The notes under the pieces were generated by a model. The model was not told where the DNA came from. It saw only the letters and a list, made by a program, of their open reading frames with translations, and did no database searches. The position numbers were made by a program, and so were the translations under genes. This document shows, one piece after another, positions 46,480 to 54,940 of a DNA stretch of 64,000 nucleotides. Source of the DNA: CAVQBP01 sp963782475 (lineage in GTDB: Bacteria; Bacteroidota; Ignavibacteria; Ignavibacteriales; Ignavibacteriaceae); the NCBI GenBank assembly GCA_963782475.1, contig CAWAJW010000015.1:1364001-1428000 (forward strand). Direction: 5' to 3'. How positions within the stretch are numbered: the first letter of the stretch is position 1; each line of letters begins with the position of its first letter.

Positions 46480-47241
46480 TTATTCATATAGATTTTCGGT
46501 ATCAGCTTCAGCAATTTCAATAAAAAGTTGAGCAAGTTTTTTAGTTACTGCTATGAAATATTTTTCTCCTTTTTCTTTTGATGCATTTTTAGGATTACCT
46601 ATTCCTGTATCTTTGGAAACGGAAGACCATTTTCTTTCAGCCCATGCCCAGCCTTCCCGGATTCCCGGAATTTTGATTTTCTTTTCTATCCCTTCACCTG
46701 CATCTTTGAGAGGAAGGACGAGCTGCGGTGCAAGATAGAGCATTAGACTAGTTTCCATCTCATCAGCATGGTCACCGTCATTTTCAAAAAAATCTTTTTT
46801 ATTTACAGATTTATACCAATCGCAGGCAGCTAAAAACATTTTGGGAAATTTTAATCCGAGTTCCCTCAACATTTGCTTGAAATTATTGCCGCCATGGCTG
46901 TTGACAATTAGAAATTTGCGGATATTCTGACGGTCTAATACTTCGATAATATTATCAAGTATCAACATCTGGGTGCTGGGGTTTAAATTTATATCAAGGG
47001 TTATATCATATTGGCCTGTATTAACACCGAAAGGAATCGAAGGTATTACTATAATTTCAGCTCCTTTTTCATATGCTATCTTAGCAGCTTCTGCTGTAAT
47101 GAATTCAGATTCAATAATATCGGTACTATATGGGAGATGATAATTGTGCGCTTCAGTAGCACCCCATGGGAGTATGGCCAAATCAAATTTTTTATTTTTT
47201 ATACTCTTCCAGTTACTTTCTGCCAGAATATAAGGGCGCAT
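46480..47241 (-). CDS. Creatininase-family amidohydrolase
   Basis: A 253-residue metal-dependent hydrolase of the creatininase fold. Motifs: LPWGATEAHNYHLPYSTD with metal-binding Glu, His and Asp; IPSIPFGVNTGQY; LIVNSHGGNNFKQML; GDHADEMETSLML with further metal ligands. The family opens cyclic amides or removes formyl/acetyl groups from amines. It follows nagB by 32 bases on the same strand, so it probably acts on an amino-sugar-derived amide; which one cannot be told. Confidence 0.88.
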   Translation of the reverse strand: MRPYILAESNWKSIKNKKFDLAILPWGATEAHNYHLPYSTDIIESEFITAEAAKIAYEKGAEIIVIPSIPFGVNTGQYDITLDINLNPSTQMLILDNIIEVLDRQNIRKFLIVNSHGGNNFKQMLRELGLKFPKMFLAACDWYKSVNKKDFFENDGDHADEMETSLMLYLAPQLVLPLKDAGEGIEKKIKIPGIREGWAWAERKWSSVSKDTGIGNPKNASKEKGEKYFIAVTKKLAQLFIEIAEADTENLYE

Positions 47242-47273
47242 TTTTCCTCTTAAAAATTATTGATTCTGCATTT

Positions 47274-48090
47274 CTATTTATTTAGCAGAGCATCCGGATT
47301 AAGATGGGCTGCTTCAATGTCCTTAAAATATTTTACAGTGCCGACTTTCAATTCATAAGTTGCCTGTTCATCGCATACAATAATTCCTTTTGGATGAAGC
47401 TGCAGTGCACTGACTGTCCACATATGATTTACACCTTCTTCAACAACTTTTGACAGTGCTCTTGCTTTGTTTAAGCTACTTATTATTATTAAAACTTCTT
47501 CAGCATCTAAAACAGTTTTTACACCCACAGTCAATGCAGTTTTGGGAACTTTATTAAGATCATTATCGAAGAACCTTGAATTTGCAATTATAGTATCCAT
47601 AGTTAGAGTTTTAACCCTAGTTAAAGAGCCTAAAGACGAACCCGGTTCATTAAAAGCTATATGTCCATCGGGGCCGATTCCACCGACAAATAAATTTATA
47701 CCTCCGGCATCTTCAATTTTATTTTCATATTCCTCACATTCGTTTTCGAGGTTCTTTGCATTACCATTTAATATATTAACATACTTTTTATCGATATCAA
47801 TATGATTAAAAAGGTGCTTCCACATAAAGGAATGATAACTTTCAGGATGATCTTCAGGCAGACCGACATATTCATCCATATTAAATGTTGTTACATGTTT
47901 AAAGGATACCGAGACCCTTTTTATATAGAATTACCAATTCTTTGTACATCCCAACAGGTGAAGAACCTGTTGGCAGCCCTAAAACAAAATGGTTCTTTTC
48001 ACTTGGATTATATAAATTTATTCTGGCTGCAATGTAATTTGCCGCCCACTTTGATACAAGATTATAGTCTGGCTGAATTATAAGTCTCAT
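47274..48090 (-). CDS. nagB: Glucosamine-6-phosphate deaminase NagB, interrupted by a frameshift
   Basis: Converts glucosamine-6-phosphate to fructose-6-phosphate and ammonia. The first frame from 48090 has LGLPTGSSPVGMYKELV (phosphate site) and stops at 47899. One extra G near 47924 (CTCGGTATCC for CTCGTATCC) explains it: the other frame continues VSFKHVTTFNMDEYVGLPED and covers FVGGIGPDGHIAFNEPGSS with the catalytic Asp/His/Glu, to a stop at 47274. Joined length about 271 residues, normal for NagB. It lies 43 bases after nagA. Confidence 0.9.
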
Positions 48091-48133
48091 AAATGCTCCT
48101 CAAATTTTTTTTAAAATTTAAATTTTAGTTAAA

Positions 48134-49294
48134 TTAATTCTTTTGATGTACCACATTTCCATTAAGTAAAGTTAAATCTACTTCAAAGTCATTATTTAGA
48201 ACTGCTATATCCGCATCTTTACCAACAGCTAGGATCCCTTTTTTATGGTCAAGACCTAAAACCTTTATACCATTTAATGAAGCCATTCTAACAGCTTCTG
48301 TTATTTTTGCACCGGCGGCTTCAACCATATTTTTAACTGCTGCGTTCAACGTTAATGTACTTCCCGCAAGAGTGCCGTCTTCAAGATAAGCTTTTTTCCC
48401 TTTCATAAATATTTTTTGATCTGCGAATTCATATTCACCTTCGTGCATGCCTCCAGCACGAATTGAATCGGATACAAGAATAATTCCGCTGGCACCTTTC
48501 AATTTTAGCAGCAGCTGCATCACTGCAGGATGTACATGAAGAGTATCAGCGATTAATTCTATTTTGAGTTCGTTATGTAGAAGTGCTCCCAGGATAATTC
48601 CAGGAGTCCGATGATGGAAAGATTGCATTGCATTAAAAATGTGAGTAACATGGGCGGCGCCGTTATCGATTGCATTTTCAACATCATCATAACTTGCAGT
48701 GGAATGCCCGATTGAGAGAACAACACCTTCCTTCGCTGCTGATTGCATAACTTCTAAAGCACCTTCTAACTCCGGAGCTATGGTCATTATTTTAATATAC
48801 CCATTAGAAGCTTTCCATATTTTATCCCATGATTCGGCAGTAGGTTTCCAGAGATAATCTTCATTCATTGCTCCTTTAAATTTTTTATTTAAGAACGGCC
48901 CTTCCATATGAATTCCCCGGATATTTGAGTTGGGGTTCTGCTCGATATATTCTGCAACTCTTTTTAGATCACCCAGCAATAATTCTTCTGGTTTAGCAAA
49001 TAGGGAAGCGAGGACAGTAGTAGAACCATATTGTGACAAATAGGAACTGATCTTTGCTATACTTTCATTTGAATTATCTGCGAAACCAGAACCTGCTCCT
49101 CCGTGAACAAGCAGATCAGCAAAACCAGGACAAACTAATTTCTCACTCACATCAATAACTTTACATTTTTTTAGAACTGATTTATCTAAAGATTTTCCTA
49201 GATCAGAAATTTTTCCGTCTTCAATAACAATTGTTCCATTGTTAATAACCCTGAACGGAGTAATAATATCACCGCCTGTTAACGCTAATTTCAT
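48134..49294 (-). CDS. nagA: N-acetylglucosamine-6-phosphate deacetylase NagA
   Basis: Removes acetate from GlcNAc-6-phosphate. The 386-residue amidohydrolase has the metal and substrate motifs: PGFADLLVHGGAGSGFADN, GIHMEGPFLNKKFKGAMNE with the metal Glu, SIGHSTASYDDVENAIDNGA and AAHVTHIFNAMQSFHHRTPG with metal His residues, and the catalytic Asp in LVSDSIRAGG. It is divergently placed to the ROK repressor gene, with an operator-like repeat between them, and is followed by nagB and the creatininase gene. Confidence 0.95.
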   Translation of the reverse strand: MKLALTGGDIITPFRVINNGTIVIEDGKISDLGKSLDKSVLKKCKVIDVSEKLVCPGFADLLVHGGAGSGFADNSNESIAKISSYLSQYGSTTVLASLFAKPEELLLGDLKRVAEYIEQNPNSNIRGIHMEGPFLNKKFKGAMNEDYLWKPTAESWDKIWKASNGYIKIMTIAPELEGALEVMQSAAKEGVVLSIGHSTASYDDVENAIDNGAAHVTHIFNAMQSFHHRTPGIILGALLHNELKIELIADTLHVHPAVMQLLLKLKGASGIILVSDSIRAGGMHEGEYEFADQKIFMKGKKAYLEDGTLAGSTLTLNAAVKNMVEAAGAKITEAVRMASLNGIKVLGLDHKKGILAVGKDADIAVLNNDFEVDLTLLNGNVVHQKN

Positions 49295-49423
49295 CTTTCA
49301 TCCTATTATTTTTTTAAAATTGGATCTTTTTTTCCTGATTTGAAAGATTCAAAATATTTTTTAAAAAATTATTTTAAATCTTGACAAATAGCCGGAAATA
49401 ATTTTAAGTTCCATAAGTAATTT

Positions 49424-49442
49424 GTTGGTTTAAACAACAAAC
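49424..49442. promoter_or_regulatory. Operator-like inverted repeat between nagA and the ROK repressor gene
   Basis: GTTGGTTTAAACAACAAAC is an imperfect palindrome and matches the site at 50712-50730 in 17 of 19 positions. It lies between the divergent nagA and repressor genes, 40 bases before the repressor start, where NagC-type regulators usually bind. Confidence 0.8.
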
Positions 49443-49481
49443 TAAATCTACACATTCTCTTTTTCTTAGTCAACTATATTT

Positions 49482-50123
49482 ATGCGAACAAAAAATTTTA
49501 TTAGCGGGAATGCATCAGTCCTTAGAAATGTAAATAGATCTATGATCCTAAATTTAGTTAGAAATGAACAACCCATCTCGAGATCAAAGTTAGCCCAATT
49601 AACAGGATTGAATAAAAGTACAGTATCGAGCATAATGACAGATTTATTAAAAGAGGATTTAGTATATGAAGTTGCAAATGATGATCAAAATGTTGGGCGA
49701 AAACCAATTGACTTATTCTTAAAATTAGGTAAGAATTTAATCGGAGCTTTTTCAATAGATGCGGCTCTTACAAGATTCGCAATTGTCGACATAGATGGAA
49801 GTATATTAGCCACATCCTCAATAAATACAGAACCGCAGGAAAGTAAGAAATTTATTGAAAGATGCTTAACCGAAATTAAAAAGTTAATGGTCCAACTAAA
49901 AATTAATGATCTTAAAGGCTTAGGTGTAAGTATTGCCGGTATAGTAGATGCTAATAGACTTATAGTAAATTATGCACCAAACCTTGGGTGGGAAGATTTT
50001 GATATTGGGAAGGTTATCAGAGATTTATGGCCAAACTTACCGATTTTGACAATCGGGAATGATGCTAAATGTTCCGCACAAGCTGAATTATGGTTTGGAA
50101 AGCATCAGAACAGATCTATCTAA
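49482..50123 (+). CDS. ROK-family (NagC-like) transcriptional repressor, N-terminal part of a frameshifted gene
   Basis: Begins with a winged helix-turn-helix (RSMILNLVRNEQPISRSKLA, LTGLNKSTVSSIMTDLLKED, RKPIDL), followed by the ROK sugar-binding/actin-like domain (GAFSIDAALTRFAIVDIDGS; GLGVSIAGIVD; GNDAKCSAQAELWFG). The frame stops at 50121-50123; one surplus A near 50111 (CAGAACAGATC) must be removed to continue with DLSNFVFLEIGPGIGSGIVV. The whole gene spans 49482-50685 (about 400 residues). It most likely senses GlcNAc-6-phosphate or free GlcNAc and controls the chitin genes. Confidence 0.88.
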   Translation: MRTKNFISGNASVLRNVNRSMILNLVRNEQPISRSKLAQLTGLNKSTVSSIMTDLLKEDLVYEVANDDQNVGRKPIDLFLKLGKNLIGAFSIDAALTRFAIVDIDGSILATSSINTEPQESKKFIERCLTEIKKLMVQLKINDLKGLGVSIAGIVDANRLIVNYAPNLGWEDFDIGKVIRDLWPNLPILTIGNDAKCSAQAELWFGKHQNRSI

Positions 50124-50685
50124 CTTTGTGTTCCTTGAAATTGGTCCCGGGATCGGTTCAGGAATCGTTGTGGAAAATAAAATTCTCGATGGAGAATTTC
50201 ATGCTTCCGGAGAAGTCGGTCATATGATTATATATGAGGGGGGTGAACTTTGTACCTGCGGAAATCACGGCTGCTGGGAAAGATATGCTTCAGATCGTGC
50301 TACGGTTAGCAGGTATATTTCCAGGAAATACGGAGAATTTAAACAACCAGTTATAATAACTATTGATGAAATCATAGATATGGCATTAAAGGGAGATGAA
50401 ATTGGAAGAGAAGTTTTAAGCCAGACCGGGTTTTATCTTGGACTCGGAATATCAAATATTCTAAAAGCGATTGATCCACATGCATTTATTCTCGGGGGAA
50501 GAATAATTCAAGCATGGGATATTATATATCCTGAGATTGACAGAATAGTTAAGAAGAGAGCTTTCTACGGCGAGAAAAAGAATATTCAGATTTTACCCAC
50601 TTCATTGACAGTTCGTCCCAGATTATTAGGTGCTGCTACATATGCAATAAAAAAAATATTTGATGATTATAAAATTATGATTTGA
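50059..50685 (+). CDS. ROK-family repressor, C-terminal part
   Basis: Continuation of the repressor from about base 50112. It holds the phosphate/sugar site FLEIGPGIGSGIVVENKI, the ROK motif EVGHMIIYEGG and the zinc-binding Cys cluster LCTCGNHGCWERYASD. The ATG at 50059 belongs to the alternative frame and is not a genuine start. C-terminal LGLGISNILKAIDPHAFILGG is typical for the family. Confidence 0.85.
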   Translation: MMLNVPHKLNYGLESIRTDLSNFVFLEIGPGIGSGIVVENKILDGEFHASGEVGHMIIYEGGELCTCGNHGCWERYASDRATVSRYISRKYGEFKQPVIITIDEIIDMALKGDEIGREVLSQTGFYLGLGISNILKAIDPHAFILGGRIIQAWDIIYPEIDRIVKKRAFYGEKKNIQILPTSLTVRPRLLGAATYAIKKIFDDYKIMI

Positions 50686-50711
50686 AAAATTCTTTAATAA
50701 AAATACATTTA

Positions 50712-50730
50712 GTTTGTTTAAGCAACAAAC
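50712..50730. promoter_or_regulatory. Operator-like inverted repeat upstream of the ROK kinase gene
   Basis: GTTTGTTTAAGCAACAAAC: the arms GTTTGTT and AACAAAC are perfectly complementary around a 5-base centre. It is nearly identical to the repeat at 49424-49442 and lies 40 bases before the start of the sugar kinase gene. Confidence 0.82.
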
Positions 50731-50770
50731 CAATACATTTTGCAAGTATAAAGAATAAAATTAATTGAAT

Positions 50771-51745
50771 ATGAAAAAACAGAAATTAATAGTAGGCGTT
50801 GATATTGGGGGAACAAATACCGAAATAGGTTTTATTGACAGTGACTTCAACTATTTGTCGGAAAAAACTTTTGAAACGGAATCTGAAAAAGGTGTTAATG
50901 AATATGTTGACCGTCTGGTTAATCATATAAATGAATTGTATCAAAGCTTCACAAATACACATGAGCTAAAGGGTATCGGTTTAGCAGCTCCAAATGTAAA
51001 TTTTCAAACCGGGATTATTGAAAATTCAGTGAACCTTAAGTGGAAAAATGTAAATCTGGCCGATTTAATGAAAAAGTATTTTGATGTTCCGATTTCTGTA
51101 ATTAATGATGCAAATGCTGCTGCATTAGGGGAACAGATAGGCGGAAGTGCAAAAGGGATGAGGAATTTTATAGTTATTACTTTAGGCACCGGTCTAGGAA
51201 GCGGCATAGTAGTAGACGGCAACCTTATTTATGGAGAAAATGGATTGGCCGGAGAGCTCGGGCATGTTATAGTTATACCGAATGGGCGTAAATGCAATTG
51301 CAGTAAAAACGGGTGTTTGGAAACTTATATATCTGCAAACGGCATAAGACGAACGGTTTTTGATTTTATCAGCTACTATAATGAAGAAACCAAATTACAA
51401 GATATTAGTTTTAATGATCTCACAAGCAAATATATAAGTGAATTAGCTCTCAAAAATGATCCAGTTGCTTTGAAGGTATTTGAGTTTACTGGAGAAATCT
51501 TAGGACGGGCATTATCAAATGTTGTTGCATATTTTGATCCTGAAGCAATAATATTATTAGGGGGATTGTCTGAAGCAGGAGATCTGCTTTTAAAACCTAC
51601 AAAATTCTATTTCGATAAGTATTTACTAAATATCTATCAAGGTAAAGTAGAAATTATTAAATCTGGGCTGCAAAGTGGAAAAGCTGCTGTTTTAGGAGCG
51701 GGTAATTTAATTATGAATGATTTGAAAAAAATCCAGGTTAATTAA
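50771..51745 (+). CDS. ROK-family sugar kinase, probable N-acetylglucosamine kinase
   Basis: Phosphorylates GlcNAc or glucose with ATP. The N-terminus is the phosphate-1 motif VGVDIGGTNTEIGFID; NDANAAALGE has the catalytic Asp; TLGTGLGSGIVVDG binds ATP phosphates; GELGHVIVIPNGRKCNCSKNGCLETY is the ROK zinc motif. Without a DNA-binding domain, it is an enzyme rather than a regulator. I choose ATG 50771 over the TTG at 50765. Position after the repressor and before the receptor gene makes GlcNAc the most likely substrate. Confidence 0.88.
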   Translation: MKKQKLIVGVDIGGTNTEIGFIDSDFNYLSEKTFETESEKGVNEYVDRLVNHINELYQSFTNTHELKGIGLAAPNVNFQTGIIENSVNLKWKNVNLADLMKKYFDVPISVINDANAAALGEQIGGSAKGMRNFIVITLGTGLGSGIVVDGNLIYGENGLAGELGHVIVIPNGRKCNCSKNGCLETYISANGIRRTVFDFISYYNEETKLQDISFNDLTSKYISELALKNDPVALKVFEFTGEILGRALSNVVAYFDPEAIILLGGLSEAGDLLLKPTKFYFDKYLLNIYQGKVEIIKSGLQSGKAAVLGAGNLIMNDLKKIQVN

Positions 51746-51819
51746 TCTTAGTTCTTTTGAATTTAATTAATTAAGCGATAAAACTATTTCTAATGATAAT
51801 TTTATCAAAGGAGCACAAA

Positions 51820-54768
51820 ATGCACAGAAAAATTTTTGTTCCAAGTATTCTAATTTTAATTATCTTATTTACAGGTAACGCATTCCCAGCAGCATCTTCA
51901 AATATTGAGGGATCTGTTAGAGATGCTCAGACAAATGAAGCTCTTATTGGAACCAATGTTATTTTAATGGGAACCAGCTTAGGATCCGCCACGGATATTA
52001 ATGGAAAATATATAATAAAGGACGTTCCATCGGGAGCGTATACAATTCGTGCCACCTACATAGGATATAAATCGGAAGAATTTAAAATTGTTGTTAGTGA
52101 AGGCGTGCATCTTTCACAGGATTTTAAGCTTGAGCCTGAAAGTATTGAAGGTCAGGCAGTTGTTGTTACCGGGCAGGCAAGCGGCCAGTTAGCTGCTATC
52201 AATCAACAGCTTACATCCAATCAGATAGTAAACGCAGTGTCCGCAGCCAGGATACAGGAATTACCGGATGCCAATGCTGCTGAATCAATAGGCAGACTTC
52301 CTGGTATATCAGTACTCAGAAGCGGTGGTGAAGCAAACGAAGTAGTGATAAGAGGATTAGCTCCTAAATTTAACAGAATTTTAATTAACGGTGTACAATT
52401 AACCTCTTCAAATCCTGATAATGCAAGTATAGATTTAAGTATGATTTCTTCTAATATGCTTGAGGGGATGGAGGTAAAGAAAACAGTTACTCCCGATATG
52501 GATGCTGATGTAATCGGAGGTACAGTCAATTTAGAACTGCGTGAGGCAAAGGTTACCTCAACAGGCGGTCCACGTTTGAGTTTTCTTGTTCAGGGCGGTT
52601 ATAATGCTCTTTCTAATGCTTATAATAAATATAACAACTACAAGTATGTTGGAAGTGCAGAAGAGAGATTTATTGATAACAAACTTGGAATTTTTGCTCA
52701 GATAGATGTTGAGCGCAAAAATCTTACTTCCAACCAATTAGGGGCTGCTTATGAAAACGATGGTGATCTCGTACCTTTATATTTCACCGATGGTCTTAAT
52801 TTAAATAATATTCCAAGAGACAGGCAGAGATATGATGGTGCTGTTGTTTTTGATTATAAGCTTCCTAACGGGACAATAAAGCTATCGAATTTTCTAAGCA
52901 CAGGGACTACTGATATTCAAAACCGGGGTGAATATTTCGGCATTCAGGGGACCGCAGGGAGCAATTTAATTAACACATCTTTGGCATATTCAAACAGCAC
53001 GTTAAGTGTCATTACTAATGCACTTCACTTTGAATACCAGCTGCCGGTCTTCCATGTTAATACGATTTTTTCTCATACATATACAGAAACGAAAGATCCC
53101 AAAGATTGGACGGCTACTTTTGTACAAGGTTCGGCAGGGTTAGGCTCACTTATCGGCCAAACTAACCTTGATCCGATTATTATTCCGAAAACTGCTACTC
53201 CTGATCCGAACAATTCATTTCTTAATAATATTGCAAATACTAATAGCTTCTCCGGCGCACGCGCTTTAGCTGCTTCAATCGACTTGGAAACAAATGTTAA
53301 TGTAACAAGCGAAATTACTTCTAAAATAAAATTTGGCGGAATGTACAGGTATCAAACAAGATCTTATTATTTTCATACAACAGGAACGCAGGGACTTGCA
53401 ATATTGAGTGCTCAATATGTAGACAGCTTAATTGGAAGACATTCACTTGGCACAACACAATATGGCACTCAAATTCCGCTGTCGCGCTTTATTGATCCTA
53501 ATTATAATTATGGAAAATTTCTAGGTGGTGATTATAATATGAGCTACCCTCCGAGCTACGGAATGCTTTCAGATCTGGCAAATTATTTACAACAAAGTAC
53601 GGGACAAATAGCACAACATTCGCGATTATCTTATTTCAATGATCAGGCTCTCTCAACAATGAATAATTACGATGGAAATGAAGATCAAAGCGCTGCATAC
53701 ATAATGGCAACTATCAATATTGGGCCCCAAATTACTTTAATACCGGGTGTCCGCTATCAGAATCTGCAGACTACCTATAAAGGTTCACAGGGTATGCAGA
53801 ATACCTCCTCGGATCTTGGCGGAGCTTATAATCATTATGATACTACCGTAACAGAGAGTCATGGCTACTGGCTGCCGGATGTTTCGCTGAAATATAAACC
53901 ATTTGAATGGTTTGATGTTCGTCTATCATATACAAACACTCTGGCTTATCCGGATTTTAATGCTATAGTACCGAAAATTAATGTATCATCAACTCAACAA
54001 TCAATAACATACAATAATTTTCAACTTGTTCCTTCACGTTCGACAAACTATGATCTTTATTTCTCTTTTTACAACAATGCGATCGGACTTCTTACAGTAG
54101 GCGGGTTTCTTAAACAAATCGATAATTTAATTTATCCTACTTTTTTCTATGCTTCAGGAAGTGCGGCACTTCAATATTTTCCACCGGCTTTAGTGGCTAC
54201 AGCACCTATTCCTAGCGGTTCTCCTCAAATCAATACATTTATAAATGATCCCAACCGGGCTACTGATTATGGATTGGAGTTTGACTGGCAGACTCATTTC
54301 TGGTATCTGCCTCATCCGTTTAATGGGTTAGTTCTGAACTTGAATTATACACATGTTTTTTCAAAAGAAAAATATCCTTATGTAAACCTTGTTAAAGTAG
54401 GCCGTGTAAGAGTGCCCGTAGATACTTCCTATACGACCAGACTTTTGTACCAGCCGGACAATATCGCAAATTTATCTGTTGGTTATGATTATGAAGGTTT
54501 CTCGGTCCGCATTTCTATGATATACCAGGATAATATCTTCTCCGGGCCTAATTTTTATCCCCAATTACGAACCAGGACTTCTGCTTATACACGGTGGGAT
54601 CTTTCTGCAAAGCAAGATCTACCCTGGTTTGGTATGCAAGTATACGGCGACTTGAGCAATATAAATGGAGAAAATGATATTCAAGTTATTGAAGCTCCAA
54701 CAGGTGTTCCCCAGGCACAGCAAGATTATGGAATGACTGCCGACCTTGGGCTTCGTATAAAATTTTAG
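51820..54768 (+). CDS. TonB-dependent outer-membrane receptor, probably for chito-oligosaccharides or GlcNAc
   Basis: A 982-residue protein. After the signal peptide (IFVPSILILIILFTGNAFPA) there is a CarboxypepD_reg-like domain (VRDAQTNEALIGTNVILMGT, VPSGAYTIRATYIGYKS), a plug (ELPDANAAESIGRLPGISVL, IRGLAPKFNRILINGVQL, VIGGTVNLELREA) and a long barrel ending ADLGLRIKF. The style (DANAAESIGRLPGIS) is that of the NagP/oar-like receptors for sugars. The ATG at 51820 has AAAGGAG six bases upstream. It lies between the GlcNAc kinase and the T9SS protein. No SusD gene is adjacent. Confidence 0.92.
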   Translation: MHRKIFVPSILILIILFTGNAFPAASSNIEGSVRDAQTNEALIGTNVILMGTSLGSATDINGKYIIKDVPSGAYTIRATYIGYKSEEFKIVVSEGVHLSQDFKLEPESIEGQAVVVTGQASGQLAAINQQLTSNQIVNAVSAARIQELPDANAAESIGRLPGISVLRSGGEANEVVIRGLAPKFNRILINGVQLTSSNPDNASIDLSMISSNMLEGMEVKKTVTPDMDADVIGGTVNLELREAKVTSTGGPRLSFLVQGGYNALSNAYNKYNNYKYVGSAEERFIDNKLGIFAQIDVERKNLTSNQLGAAYENDGDLVPLYFTDGLNLNNIPRDRQRYDGAVVFDYKLPNGTIKLSNFLSTGTTDIQNRGEYFGIQGTAGSNLINTSLAYSNSTLSVITNALHFEYQLPVFHVNTIFSHTYTETKDPKDWTATFVQGSAGLGSLIGQTNLDPIIIPKTATPDPNNSFLNNIANTNSFSGARALAASIDLETNVNVTSEITSKIKFGGMYRYQTRSYYFHTTGTQGLAILSAQYVDSLIGRHSLGTTQYGTQIPLSRFIDPNYNYGKFLGGDYNMSYPPSYGMLSDLANYLQQSTGQIAQHSRLSYFNDQALSTMNNYDGNEDQSAAYIMATINIGPQITLIPGVRYQNLQTTYKGSQGMQNTSSDLGGAYNHYDTTVTESHGYWLPDVSLKYKPFEWFDVRLSYTNTLAYPDFNAIVPKINVSSTQQSITYNNFQLVPSRSTNYDLYFSFYNNAIGLLTVGGFLKQIDNLIYPTFFYASGSAALQYFPPALVATAPIPSGSPQINTFINDPNRATDYGLEFDWQTHFWYLPHPFNGLVLNLNYTHVFSKEKYPYVNLVKVGRVRVPVDTSYTTRLLYQPDNIANLSVGYDYEGFSVRISMIYQDNIFSGPNFYPQLRTRTSAYTRWDLSAKQDLPWFGMQVYGDLSNINGENDIQVIEAPTGVPQAQQDYGMTADLGLRIKF

Positions 54769-54940
54769 TCTTAAAACTAAGAAAACCAAAAATGTTACAA
54801 AATATTTTAAATGGCGACAAACAATGAGGAGGTGAGAAATTATTTTCGCTGCAATTCATCTAGTTAAAGATGAAATTGATATTACAAAATTCTATACAAA
54901 ATAATCAGATTACTAAATCTAAATTGAAAGGAGTACTTTC

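Noticed and set aside
47467..48083. Plus-strand open frames over nagB (47467-47805 and 47802-48083)
   Set aside because: They are antisense to a well-conserved gene and have no recognisable protein features.
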